Below, in pieces: positions 46,638 through 55,408 of a stretch of 64,000 nt of DNA; positions within the stretch are counted from its first letter, which is position 1; the number at the start of each line of letters is the position of its first letter. A program made the translations under genes and the position numbers. The notes under the pieces were generated by a model, which made no database searches, was not told where the DNA came from, and worked only from the letters and a program-made list of their open reading frames with translations. The stretch covers positions 349,613 through 413,612 of the forward strand of contig NZ_JACIJH010000003.1 in NCBI RefSeq assembly GCF_014199295.1, written 5' to 3'. This stretch comes from Sphingopyxis panaciterrulae (lineage in GTDB: Bacteria > Pseudomonadota > Alphaproteobacteria > Sphingomonadales > Sphingomonadaceae).

Positions 46638-49091
46638 CTATTCCTTTTCTGCTGGAGGTTGGACGGCGGGGAATCGGCCAAGCAGCTCGGCCGCCCAATC
46701 GAGGCCGGCTTGGGTCAGGAAATGCGCCGCAAAATCGTCCGCGCCATGTTTGGCGAGGGTCGCGTCGATGCGCTTCTGGGTGTCGGGATCGGACGCACCG
46801 CACAGTGCGAGCGCGATCGGGCCTAGTCCCAGTTCGAACAGGCGGTTGCCGCGCGCCGATTGCAGATAATATTGCCGCTTCGGCACGGCGCGGCTGACCA
46901 GCTCGATTTGCCGCGCGTTGAGGCCAAAGCGGACATAGGCCGCCTGGCTCTGCGGCTCGATCGCCCGGTCATTCGGCAGCAATATGCGCTGCGGGCAACT
47001 CTCGATGATCGCGGGTGCGATCGTCGAATCCGCAATGTCGGCCAGCGATTGCGTCGCGAACACGACGCTGACATTCTTCTTGCGCAGCACCTTCAGCCAT
47101 TCGCGGATGCGCGCCGCGAACAGCGGATGGTCGAGGAACACCCAGGCTTCATCAAGAATGAGCAGCGTCGGCCGCCCGGTGAACCGCTCTTCGAGCCTAT
47201 GGAACAAATAGGTCAGCACCGGCGCGACGACGCCCGCGTGCCCCATCAACGCCTCGGTCTCGAAGCACTGAACATCGGCAATCGCAAGGTCGTCCTCAGC
47301 GGCATCGAGCAGTCGCCCGAATGGCCCTTCGAGCGTATAGGGCGCGAGGGCGACACGCAGCGGCGCCGACTGCAAGAGCAGCGACAGGCCGGTCAGCGTC
47401 CGTTGCTCGACCGGCGCGGTCGCGAGGTTGGTTAGCGCCGACCAGACCGCTTCCTTGACCTCCGGCGTGACCACGATCATTTCATGGGCGAGCAAGGCGC
47501 CGATCCATTCGGCCGCCCACGCCCGTTCGTCGGCGCGGTCGATATGCCGTAGAGGTTGAAAGGCGATGGCCTTCCCGCCTTCGTCCTCGCTGCCGAGGCC
47601 GAGCGCATGATGCGCGCCGCCCATCGCCAGCACCGCGGCGCGCGCCGAAAAACCCTTGTCGAAGATATAGACTTGGGAATCGGGGTAACGCCGGAACTGC
47701 AAGGCGAGCAATGCCAGCAGCACCGACTTGCCCGCGCCGGTCGGACCAACAATGAGCATGTGGCCGACGTCACCGATATGGGTCGAGAGCCGGAACGGGG
47801 TCGATCCGCTCGTCTCGGCATAGAGCAAGGGCGGTCCGTCCAGATGCGCGTTGCGTGCCGATCCCGCCCATACCGACGATAGCGGCATCAGGTGGGCCAG
47901 ATTGAGCGTGTGAACGATCGGTTGCCGGACGTTGGCATAGACATGGCCTGGGAGGCTCGACAGCCACGCCTCGACCGCGTTGACCGTCTCGCGGATACAG
48001 GTGAAACCCAGCCCGTTGACGATGCGCTCGACCGCCCGCACCTTTTCTTCGACGCGAGCGCGATCGGTATCGGCAACGGTGATCGTGGTCGTCAGATAAC
48101 CGAAGGCGACATGATCGCCGCCGAGCGCCTGCAAGGCCAGGTCGGCATCGACCACCTTGTTGTCGGCGTCGCTATCGAGAAGCTGTGCGGGCTGGTTGTA
48201 AATCACCTCGCGCAGCATCGCCGTCACCGACTTGCGCTTGTTGAACCATTGGCGGCGCAGCTTGGTCAGCGCCTTGGTCGCCTCCTGCTTGTCGAGGGCT
48301 ATAAATCTCGTGACCCAACGATATGAAAAATCTTCGTGATTGAGCGCATCGAGGATTCCGGGCCGGCTGACATTCGGAAAGCCGAATATGGTCAGCGTCC
48401 GCAAATGCTCGTCGCCGAGCATCGGTTCCAACCCGCCGGTCAATGGCGTGTCGGTCAATATGGCGTCGAGATACATTGGGGTTTCGGGGACCGCGACGAC
48501 ATGGCGGCGCGTCGATATGGTGCCGTGAAGGAACGTCAGCGTCTCGCCATCGTCGAGCGCGCGCACCTCCGGCATGAAACCGCTGAACAAGTCGAGCGCC
48601 CGGTCCGTCTCGGCGATGAAGCTGGCGAGCGCCTGCCGCCAATCGCGGCCTTTCGCATCATCGCTGCGCTCGACCAGCGCGCGGCCCGCCGTATCGGCCT
48701 GATCGGGCGGCGGCAGGAAAGTCAGCGTCACATAATAGAGGCTCTCATAGTGCGCGCCCGCGCTCTCGAGCGCCGCGCGCCGTTCCTGATCGACCAGCCA
48801 GGACGCCGCATCGGGAAAGTCGCTGCCGGGATAGCCCAGCGCTTCGCGGCGTTCGGCCTCGAAGTGTAAGGCCCAACCTGATCCAAAGCGTTTGAGGACA
48901 TTGTTCGCCCGCGCGCAGGCGGCGACAAGTTCGGCCTCCGTGGCGCTTTCCAGGTCCGGTCCGCGAAAGCGCAAGGTGCGCTGAAAGCTGCCGTCCTTGT
49001 TCAGCACCACGCCGGGGGCGATCAACGCCGCCCACGGCAGATGATCGGCAAGCCGGTCGGCGCCGCTGCGATATTCCTTGAGGTTCAGCAT
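46638..49091 (-). CDS. trbE: Conjugation ATPase TrbE (VirB4-like)
   Basis: Start ATG at 49091 (MLNLKEYRSGADRLADHLPW) rather than further upstream, because it matches the family start and overlaps trbD by 7 bp. The 817-residue ATPase has Walker A GPTGAGKS near residue 450 and Walker B LLILDEAWVFLDHP near 665, plus CagE/TrbE-type middle region. It powers pilus assembly and substrate transfer at the inner membrane. Confidence 0.95.
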   Translation of the reverse strand: MLNLKEYRSGADRLADHLPWAALIAPGVVLNKDGSFQRTLRFRGPDLESATEAELVAACARANNVLKRFGSGWALHFEAERREALGYPGSDFPDAASWLVDQERRAALESAGAHYESLYYVTLTFLPPPDQADTAGRALVERSDDAKGRDWRQALASFIAETDRALDLFSGFMPEVRALDDGETLTFLHGTISTRRHVVAVPETPMYLDAILTDTPLTGGLEPMLGDEHLRTLTIFGFPNVSRPGILDALNHEDFSYRWVTRFIALDKQEATKALTKLRRQWFNKRKSVTAMLREVIYNQPAQLLDSDADNKVVDADLALQALGGDHVAFGYLTTTITVADTDRARVEEKVRAVERIVNGLGFTCIRETVNAVEAWLSSLPGHVYANVRQPIVHTLNLAHLMPLSSVWAGSARNAHLDGPPLLYAETSGSTPFRLSTHIGDVGHMLIVGPTGAGKSVLLALLALQFRRYPDSQVYIFDKGFSARAAVLAMGGAHHALGLGSEDEGGKAIAFQPLRHIDRADERAWAAEWIGALLAHEMIVVTPEVKEAVWSALTNLATAPVEQRTLTGLSLLLQSAPLRVALAPYTLEGPFGRLLDAAEDDLAIADVQCFETEALMGHAGVVAPVLTYLFHRLEERFTGRPTLLILDEAWVFLDHPLFAARIREWLKVLRKKNVSVVFATQSLADIADSTIAPAIIESCPQRILLPNDRAIEPQSQAAYVRFGLNARQIELVSRAVPKRQYYLQSARGNRLFELGLGPIALALCGASDPDTQKRIDATLAKHGADDFAAHFLTQAGLDWAAELLGRFPAVQPPAEKE

Positions 49092-49357
49092 GTGAGATAC
49101 CCCCGCTGGCGAAGGTGGCGGGCGAGGACGGGCGCGAAATCGGGATCGCGTTTTGCGGCGAACACCGCGAGCGTGTGACCCGCCGCCCACATCACCAGCC
49201 CGGCAATCCATTGCTGCAAGCCGAGGCCAAGCGCGGCGGCGATCGTGCCATTGACGATCGCGATGGCGCGCGGCGCACCGCCGAGCAGGAGGGGTTCGGC
49301 CAAGGCGCGGTGCATCGGCGCTTCGAAGCCTTCGATATGCGAGCCTGCGCCGATCAT
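49085..49357 (-). CDS. trbD: Conjugation membrane protein TrbD (VirB3-like)
   Basis: A 90-residue protein with the VirB3 layout: FEAPMHRALAEPLLLGGAPR, then a hydrophobic hairpin (about 30-65). It pairs with TrbE, whose start lies within its 3' end. Start overlaps trbC stop by 4 bp. Confidence 0.92.
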   Translation of the reverse strand: MIGAGSHIEGFEAPMHRALAEPLLLGGAPRAIAIVNGTIAAALGLGLQQWIAGLVMWAAGHTLAVFAAKRDPDFAPVLARHLRQRGYLTC

Positions 49358-49686
49358 GCGATCAACGCCCCGCCGCCGAAGCTAAAGAAGCTGAGAAAGA
49401 AGGAACTGGCCGCGAAGGCGATCGACAGACCGAAAATGATCTGGATGAGGCGCCGGAAGCCGCCCGCCGTCTCGCCGAACGCGAGCGTCAGGCCGGTCAC
49501 GATAATGATGATGACCGCGACGATCTTGGCGACCGGGCCTTGGACGGACTCCAGGACCTGCTGCAACGGCTCCTCCCACGGCATTCCCGACCCGGCGGCG
49601 TGCGCTGTGGCGGCGGCAGCCAGGCCGAGCACGACAGCCGCGGCGGCAATGAGGCGGTTGGGGTGACGGGTGCGGGACAGGCGCAT
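49354..49686 (-). CDS. trbC: Conjugative pilin TrbC (VirB2-like)
   Basis: 110 residues with a signal peptide ending at AHA, then WEEPLQQVLESVQGPVAKI and two hydrophobic helices (VAVIIIIVTGLTLAFGE; IIFGLSIAFAASSFF). This is the prepilin layout of TrbC proteins. The pilus subunit is formed after export. It lies 3 bp after the trbB stop. Confidence 0.93.
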   Translation of the reverse strand: MRLSRTRHPNRLIAAAAVVLGLAAAATAHAAGSGMPWEEPLQQVLESVQGPVAKIVAVIIIIVTGLTLAFGETAGGFRRLIQIIFGLSIAFAASSFFLSFFSFGGGALIA

Positions 49687-49689
49687 AGT

Positions 49690-50700
49690 CTATTCTCCTT
49701 GGTTGTCGGGGGTGAGGTCGCGAACGGCGTAACCGCCCTGCGCGTCGAGGCCGGTGACGCGCGCAATCGTGTCCACGCGGCGCGCGAGGCCGCGCCCGGA
49801 TATGAACACGATCATGTCGATGGCCTCGGCAATGAGGCGGCGCGGGACAGTGACGACGCTTTCCTGAACAAGCTGTTCGAGCCGGTAGAGCCCGGCCGTC
49901 GCGCTATTCGCGTGGACCGTCGCGATGCCGCCAGGATGGCCGGTATTCCATGCCTTGAGCATGTCGAGCGCCTCGCGCCCGCGAACCTCGCCCACAATGA
50001 TGCGGTCGGGGCGAAGGCGCAGCGTCGAACGCACAAGGTCGGCCATCGTGACTGCGCCGGCCCCGCTCGGGCCAACTGTCCGAGTGCGAAGCGCGACCAC
50101 ATCGGACGCCGCGCATTGCAGTTCGCGCGTGTCCTCGATGATGATGACGCGCTCGTCGAGGCCCGCCATTTCGGCAAGCAACGCGTTGGCGAGCGTCGTC
50201 TTGCCCGATGACGTGCCGCCCGCGACAAGGATATTCCGACGCTCGACGACGGCCATCGACAGAAGCCGCGCCGTGTCGGCGGGCATGATGCCGTCGTTCA
50301 CATAATCGAGCAGCGTATAGATGCGCGCAGCCGGCTTACGGATCGAGAAGCAGGGCGCGAGGCTGACGGGCGGAAGCACGCCCTCGAACCGCTCGCCCGC
50401 GCCTTCGCCGTGCGGCGGCAGTTCGGCCGATATGATCGGTGCCGTTGCATGGGCCTCAGTCCGTGCATGGCTCGCAACCAGGCGAATGATGCGCTCGATC
50501 TGCGCCGGGTCGTAGCGGGTGCCGGTGTCGATGCGCCCCTCGCCAAGCCGGTCGAGCCGTAGCACCCCATCGGGGTTCACCATGATCTCGATAACCGCGG
50601 GGTCGGACAGTGCCGCCGCGATGCCTGGTCCCATTGCGGTACGGAGCATTGCGCGGCGGCGCCCAAAGGAATTATTGGCGTCGGAAAGCGCCTCGGTCAT
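49690..50700 (-). CDS. trbB: Conjugation ATPase TrbB (VirB11-like)
   Basis: ATG at 50700 overlaps the copG-like stop by 4 bp. 336 residues with an N-terminal domain (VIEIMVNPDGVLRLDRLGEG), Walker A AGGTSSGKTT near 160, an Asp box EDTRELQC, Walker B RPDRIIVGEVRG and the HANSA His motif. VirB11-like hexamer that powers pilus biogenesis. Confidence 0.95.
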   Translation of the reverse strand: MTEALSDANNSFGRRRAMLRTAMGPGIAAALSDPAVIEIMVNPDGVLRLDRLGEGRIDTGTRYDPAQIERIIRLVASHARTEAHATAPIISAELPPHGEGAGERFEGVLPPVSLAPCFSIRKPAARIYTLLDYVNDGIMPADTARLLSMAVVERRNILVAGGTSSGKTTLANALLAEMAGLDERVIIIEDTRELQCAASDVVALRTRTVGPSGAGAVTMADLVRSTLRLRPDRIIVGEVRGREALDMLKAWNTGHPGGIATVHANSATAGLYRLEQLVQESVVTVPRRLIAEAIDMIVFISGRGLARRVDTIARVTGLDAQGGYAVRDLTPDNQGE

Positions 50701-51101
50701 GGCTGTGCCTCGGTGACGTTCTGGGTGTCGAGTGTCCGCTTGCCGCCCGCGATCTGGCGGCCAAGCTGGGCGATAAATCGCTCGAAACGCTGATTGCCGG
50801 TCGCAAGCGCGGCGGCGTCGGCTTCGGGGAGCGGCGCGGTGACGGTGAGCTGGTAGCGCACGAACAGCGCCAACGCCTCCAGCACCACCTCCATGTCGCG
50901 GCGGCCGGCCGCGACCTCGCGCGATATGCGATCGAGCCGGACTTTCAGAAGGTCGTCGACCTGCTTCGACGCGCGGCGCGCCAGCCAATCGCGAAGCGCC
51001 TCGTTGACGATGCGCGACTTGTTGCCGCCGCGCCGGATGACCAGCCCGTCGAGCGCATCGCTCAAGTCGCTGTCGATGTAGAGATTCTGCCGGACCTTCA
51101 T
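50697..51101 (-). CDS. CopG-type ribbon-helix-helix protein (134 aa)
   Basis: Starts MKVRQNLYIDSDLSDALDGL, the beta strand and first helix of a ribbon-helix-helix DNA-binding domain, followed by KSRIVNEALRDWL. The C-terminal 80 residues form helices. Located between traG and trbB, as in many alphaproteobacterial transfer operons; it may regulate the operon or act at the transfer origin. Confidence 0.85.
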   Translation of the reverse strand: MKVRQNLYIDSDLSDALDGLVIRRGGNKSRIVNEALRDWLARRASKQVDDLLKVRLDRISREVAAGRRDMEVVLEALALFVRYQLTVTAPLPEADAAALATGNQRFERFIAQLGRQIAGGKRTLDTQNVTEAQP

Positions 51102-51104
51102 CGC

Positions 51105-53123
51105 TTACAGTCCCGGCAACAGGTCTTGGGACTGCGGCTGATTCATCGCATGGCCGCGCACGAGCGAGGCGCGAACGCGTTCCATGACGCGCTTGTCGGC
51201 GGCGGCGTCGGGGTCGTCGCGCTCCATGTCGGGCAATTCGAGTTGCGTCGCGGGTTCCGCCTGCGGCGGCGTCTCGTCGATCAACGGGTGCCGTTGCTGC
51301 TGCAACCCGCCGTCCTCGTCCGCGCCGGGCTCCTCGTCCACCTTGCCGAGCCTGCTATCGGGCGCGCTGACCAGCCCCGTCCAGTCGTCGGGGCGGCTGG
51401 GTGGCCGATCGGCATAGTCACCAAGCGAGAGCGCGGGCGGTGCCAGGAGCCGCGCGCGGAAATTGGCGTCCTTGTAATATTGTAGCTTCTTCGCCCGGAT
51501 CGGGGCCATGCCCGACACAAGAACCAGCTCGTCGGCGGGCGGAAGCTGCATGACCTCGCCCTGCGTCAACAGCGGGCGCGCCGTCTCCTGCCGGCTGACC
51601 ATGACATGCGCGAGCCAGGGGGCGAGCCTGTGACCCGCATAGTTCCGCATCGCGCGCTGTTCGGTGGCGACGCCGAGAGCATCGGAAACCCTCTTTGCCG
51701 TCCGCTCGTCATTGGTCGAGAAAACAACGCGGACGTGGCAGTTATCGAGAATCGAATTATGCTCGCCATAGGCTTTATCGACCTGATTGAGCGACTGCGC
51801 GATCAGATAGACCCGGATTCCGTAGCCCGCCATGAAGGCTAGGCTCGTCTCGAAGAAGTCGAGACGCCCCAGGGCGACGAACTCGTCGAGCATCATCAGA
51901 AGCTGATGTTTGCGCCCCTGCGTCGGGTCGGCGTCGAGCTTCTCGGTCAGCCGACGCCCGATCTGGTTGAGGATCAGGCGCACGAGCGGCTTGGTCCGCG
52001 AAATGTCAGACGGCGGAATCACCAGATAGAGCGATGCCGGGTGATCGGCTTCGACAAGATCGGCGATGCGCCAGTCACATCGTGACGTGACCGCCGCGAC
52101 GGTCGGGTCGCGATAGAGGCCGAGAAATGACATGGCGGTGGACAGGACACCGCTGCGCTCGTTCTCCGACTTGTTCAGCACCTCGCGAGCGGCCGACGCG
52201 ACGACGGGATGAACCTGCGGCGCCTCCTTGGTGCCGAGATGATTGGTGGTCATCATCCGGCGCAGCGTCGTCGTGAACGGGCGCTGCGGATCGGACAGGA
52301 AGGTTGCGACACGGGCGAGCGTCTTTTCTTCCTCGGCGTAGAGGATGTGGAGGATCGCGCCGACCAGCAGGCTGTGGCTGGTCTTCTCCCAATGGTTGCG
52401 CCGTTCCAACGCGCCTTCGGGATCGACAAGAATGTCGGCGATGTTCTGAACGTCGCGAACCTCGTTCGCGCCCTTCCGGACCTCCAGCAGCGGATTATAT
52501 TTGGCCGACCGCGGGTCCGTCAGGTTGAATAGCAGAACGTGCGAAAAGCGTGCGCGCCAACCTGCGGTAAGCCGCCAGTTCTCGCCCTTGATGTCGTGGA
52601 TGATGGCTGAGCCGGTCCAGCTTAGCAACGTCGGGATGACGAGGCCGACGCCTTTGCCGCTTCGCGTTGGCGCGAACGCCATGACATGCTCCGGCCCGTC
52701 GTGACGAAGGTAGCGCCACCGCTTGCGGCCTAGAAAGACGCCGCTGTCGCAGAGCAGTCCAGCTCGGTCGATCTCGCGCTTCGTTGCCCAGCGCGCCGAA
52801 CCGTATGTCGTGACGTGGCGTGACTGACGGGCGCGCCAGAGTGATCCGGCGATGGCGGACGCGCAGCCGAGAAAGCCGCTCGCCCCGGCGATCATCCCCG
52901 CCTTGTCGAAAACCTCGGGCGCATAGGCTTCGTAGTGATACCACCACGGAAATATCGCCCACGGCCGATAGACCGGCGTGTCGAACAGGACGAACCACGC
53001 CGACCCAAGCTGGGGCTGATAGCCAAGCTGCGCCGCACACCATTGCGTCGCAATCCAGACGCCCGCGATCACCATCGCGAAGACGACGAAAATCTGTCCG
53101 ACAAGGAGCTTGGTAGGCGTCAA
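51105..53123 (-). CDS. traG: Type IV coupling protein TraG (VirD4-like)
   Basis: TTG start at 53123 (GGGAGA upstream). 672 residues: two N-terminal membrane helices (about 8-28 and 76-95), Walker A APTRSGKG at 151-158, and Walker B LLMMLDEFVALG. It is the inner-membrane DNA-pumping ATPase that links the relaxase-DNA complex to the Trb channel. No relaxase gene is found upstream in the window. A truncated copy of the first 155 codons lies at 22184-22646. The region beyond residue 590 is acidic and variable. Confidence 0.95.
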   Translation of the reverse strand: MTPTKLLVGQIFVVFAMVIAGVWIATQWCAAQLGYQPQLGSAWFVLFDTPVYRPWAIFPWWYHYEAYAPEVFDKAGMIAGASGFLGCASAIAGSLWRARQSRHVTTYGSARWATKREIDRAGLLCDSGVFLGRKRWRYLRHDGPEHVMAFAPTRSGKGVGLVIPTLLSWTGSAIIHDIKGENWRLTAGWRARFSHVLLFNLTDPRSAKYNPLLEVRKGANEVRDVQNIADILVDPEGALERRNHWEKTSHSLLVGAILHILYAEEEKTLARVATFLSDPQRPFTTTLRRMMTTNHLGTKEAPQVHPVVASAAREVLNKSENERSGVLSTAMSFLGLYRDPTVAAVTSRCDWRIADLVEADHPASLYLVIPPSDISRTKPLVRLILNQIGRRLTEKLDADPTQGRKHQLLMMLDEFVALGRLDFFETSLAFMAGYGIRVYLIAQSLNQVDKAYGEHNSILDNCHVRVVFSTNDERTAKRVSDALGVATEQRAMRNYAGHRLAPWLAHVMVSRQETARPLLTQGEVMQLPPADELVLVSGMAPIRAKKLQYYKDANFRARLLAPPALSLGDYADRPPSRPDDWTGLVSAPDSRLGKVDEEPGADEDGGLQQQRHPLIDETPPQAEPATQLELPDMERDDPDAAADKRVMERVRASLVRGHAMNQPQSQDLLPGL

Positions 53124-53340
53124 GAGAATCTCCCGGCGACGCAGGGATCGCGTCGGCGGCCCAAAAATCAGCTGGGTCGGGAAAATCTCATATGACGGTT
53201 ATGACGCGTGATGACGCACCGCGACGCAGCGCGAAGGGATAAGGGTCCCAGCCTGCAACGCTCCTGTTTGCTCTCTCCGTAGCTATTTCGATGCCAGATC
53301 AGATTTCGCGATAGGTATCAGCGCGGCTGCATCGCGCCTA
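52655..53340. repeat. traG 5' region repeated at 22,184-22,790
   Basis: The DNA from the Walker A codons through the upstream ATGACG repeats is about 90-95 percent identical to 22184-22790. The upstream match is interrupted by a stretch of about 58 bp present only here (about 53241-53298). Homology fades near 53340. Confidence 0.8.
53190..53218. promoter_or_regulatory. ATGACG direct repeats upstream of traG
   Basis: ATGACG at 53192, 53201 and 53211 form three direct repeats with 9-10 bp phasing, about one helical turn. They lie 70-95 bp before the traG start and could bind a regulator of the transfer operon. Confidence 0.5.
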
Positions 53341-53475
53341 TCTTCGCCGTTGCAGCCTCGGACGTAGTTCACCTGAAAGCAGCCATTCGATCATTCTGCG
53401 TTCGTACGGATCGGCATCATGGACATTCCGGCAACCCGTAAACGTTCGTAATTGAAACCGGATACTCTTGTCTTC
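53338..53475 (-). pseudogene. Possible 3' tail of a lost gene (45 codons)
   Basis: A frame without a start ends in a TAG at 53338 and reads HDADPYERRMIEWLLSG then RPRLQRRR. Its protein-like composition and position between traG and the island suggest the end of a gene whose 5' part was replaced when the island inserted. I do not recognise it. Low confidence. Confidence 0.3.
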
Positions 53476-53482
53476 TCAACTG

Positions 53483-55408
53483 TCAGCCATCGAACCGGTC
53501 ATATGCGAGCATTGCAAAGGATTTGGCCGATGCGAGCTTGGGAGCGAGATCGGAATCGAAATCGCAAAGCAGGTTGATCGCCCGCCTGAGATTCTGCAGC
53601 CCGTTCCCGGGCTGATGCGAAAGCGCGAAACTTTGTGCGGTCTGGGCCACCCGATTGAGCCATTCGGTGTGGTCCGCGGCGGTCGCCGCCGCCAACATCG
53701 TATAGCGCGCCGAAGCTCCGCTATCGGGAAGCTCTGCCTTTTGTACGGCTGCCAGAAGGAGGCCGACGATATGGTCGGCCATGTCGCGGTCCCGCCAGCG
53801 CGCCGCGATCTGGAGACCGAACTCGGCGGCCATGAGATGGTCGGCGGGGTCCGTGAACCTCGTCAGCGCCGCGACAATCGCTGCCCCGATATCGGACCGC
53901 CTGTCTGGCGAAACTTCGAATGCGACGGCAATCTTGACCAGTTCGTTGAGCAGTACCGGCGACGCGGTTTCATTTCGCAGCCGTTCCAGATTTTCGTCCG
54001 CGAATTTCGTTTCGAGTTCGGACAGGCCCGTCCAGCCGTCCTCGAACTCGTCAAGCGCTCCTGCGGCGACCAGAAACAGGCCGCGGCCAGACTCGACGAC
54101 ATCGCCAACCGCCTTGTCGCGCTCCGCGATCCATTCTTCTGGCCGCGATGCCGCCTCCATCCGGGAGATGGCTTCGGTGACGCGGTCGATCAACATGGCC
54201 TGTATCAGGCCGGCGCCGAGATAATGGAACTGAAAAACCGGTGCTTCACGGATGTCGCATAGTCCCGCAAGGCGGGCCTGCGATCCGAAGCGTTTGCCAA
54301 TCTCCTCGGCCAATTTCGCGGGATCGACGCTCGCGGCGCGGAACATGCGCAGCAGATGGCTGGCGTGCAGGATCAGCGCGAGGCGCTTCGCGTAGAGCGG
54401 CCAGCCATCGAAAGTACGGTCGCGCGCGGTCAGCGAGACCGTAATCGCGAGCGCCGCTTCGAGGGCCGGGCCAGCGATCTCATACATCGGGTGCTGATAG
54501 TTGCAGATACGGCCGACGAGGTCATTCGCCAACTCGCGCATCGCTGCATCGTCAAGGTTGCGGCTCGCGACTTCGAACGCCGCTCCGGCGCTGAAAGGGT
54601 CGGCACGGCTGGCAAGGAAATTCGCGATTTCGAAACGCTCGGGCGGGTCCAGGCCATCGCTTGCGGTCGCCACGAGACCGGATTGCATGGCCGCGAACGG
54701 ACCCGATAGGCGAAGAAGTCGGCAAAGGCGCGCCTTGTCGAGGCTCTGGGCCATATCGAGCCAAGCTGCCCTATAGGCGCCGAGCGTGCCGGGAAGCGGC
54801 CACACCCCGAGCAGCGACGCATAATGCTCGACCTCGACAGGAACCAGATCGTCGAAGATGGCCGTCCCATTGCTTATCCCTTGCGTCATTTCGCGATATA
54901 TCGCCTCGGGCGCCGCATCGACCTCGCCCTGGAGCGCGATAAACAGATCGTCGTCGAACGGCCACTGCTCGGCAGCCGCGCGCCAGGCCATTTCCCGATC
55001 GACGGCCAGTTCGCCCGTGGCGGCGATCTCGTCGATCACTGATGCGCGTTCCGCGCCGTTATCGCTGAACAGCTTCACATGCTGGAACCGGAGGCCTTCG
55101 GAACCCGAACGCAGGATAGCCGATCCGTCCGCATCGAGCCTGGCTTCCTCGGCCGTCGTGGCGCCATCGCACGAGGACAGGTTGACGGTTTCGCCGCGGA
55201 CAAGCGAGCGAAGCGCGTCGAACATCGCCTTGCGCTCGAACCGCTCGCCCCAGAGCTGCACAAATTCTCCCTGGGGAAGGCCGAGGATCGCAAGCACGGC
55301 GGGATCACGGAGCATCGCCGAGGCAACCTCCTCGGGAAGTTTCACAATGGCGCTGCGAAAGAACTCGGCTTTCAGCTCCTCCGGAGACAGATCCTCAATT
55401 CTCGTCAT
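53483..55408 (-). CDS. Large helical protein of unknown function, partner of the TPR/PIN protein (641 aa)
   Basis: ATG at 55408 overlaps the preceding gene by 14 bp, so the two are translationally coupled. The product begins MTRIEDLSPEELKAEFFRSA and is predominantly alpha-helical throughout, with no membrane segment and no recognised catalytic motif; one segment around residues 65-110 is richer in Ser, Thr and Cys. It is the last gene of the arm that starts with the XRE regulator. By context it may be a structural or regulatory partner of the larger protein. Confidence 0.75.
   Translation of the reverse strand: MTRIEDLSPEELKAEFFRSAIVKLPEEVASAMLRDPAVLAILGLPQGEFVQLWGERFERKAMFDALRSLVRGETVNLSSCDGATTAEEARLDADGSAILRSGSEGLRFQHVKLFSDNGAERASVIDEIAATGELAVDREMAWRAAAEQWPFDDDLFIALQGEVDAAPEAIYREMTQGISNGTAIFDDLVPVEVEHYASLLGVWPLPGTLGAYRAAWLDMAQSLDKARLCRLLRLSGPFAAMQSGLVATASDGLDPPERFEIANFLASRADPFSAGAAFEVASRNLDDAAMRELANDLVGRICNYQHPMYEIAGPALEAALAITVSLTARDRTFDGWPLYAKRLALILHASHLLRMFRAASVDPAKLAEEIGKRFGSQARLAGLCDIREAPVFQFHYLGAGLIQAMLIDRVTEAISRMEAASRPEEWIAERDKAVGDVVESGRGLFLVAAGALDEFEDGWTGLSELETKFADENLERLRNETASPVLLNELVKIAVAFEVSPDRRSDIGAAIVAALTRFTDPADHLMAAEFGLQIAARWRDRDMADHIVGLLLAAVQKAELPDSGASARYTMLAAATAADHTEWLNRVAQTAQSFALSHQPGNGLQNLRRAINLLCDFDSDLAPKLASAKSFAMLAYDRFDG

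Noticed and set aside
44375..46897. Plus-strand ORF of 840 codons
   Set aside because: Antisense to trbL, trbJ and trbF, which are unmistakable by motifs and order.
53468..54262. Plus-strand ORF of 264 codons opposite the 641-aa gene
   Set aside because: The minus frame is longer, coupled to its upstream neighbour and has a normal protein composition.
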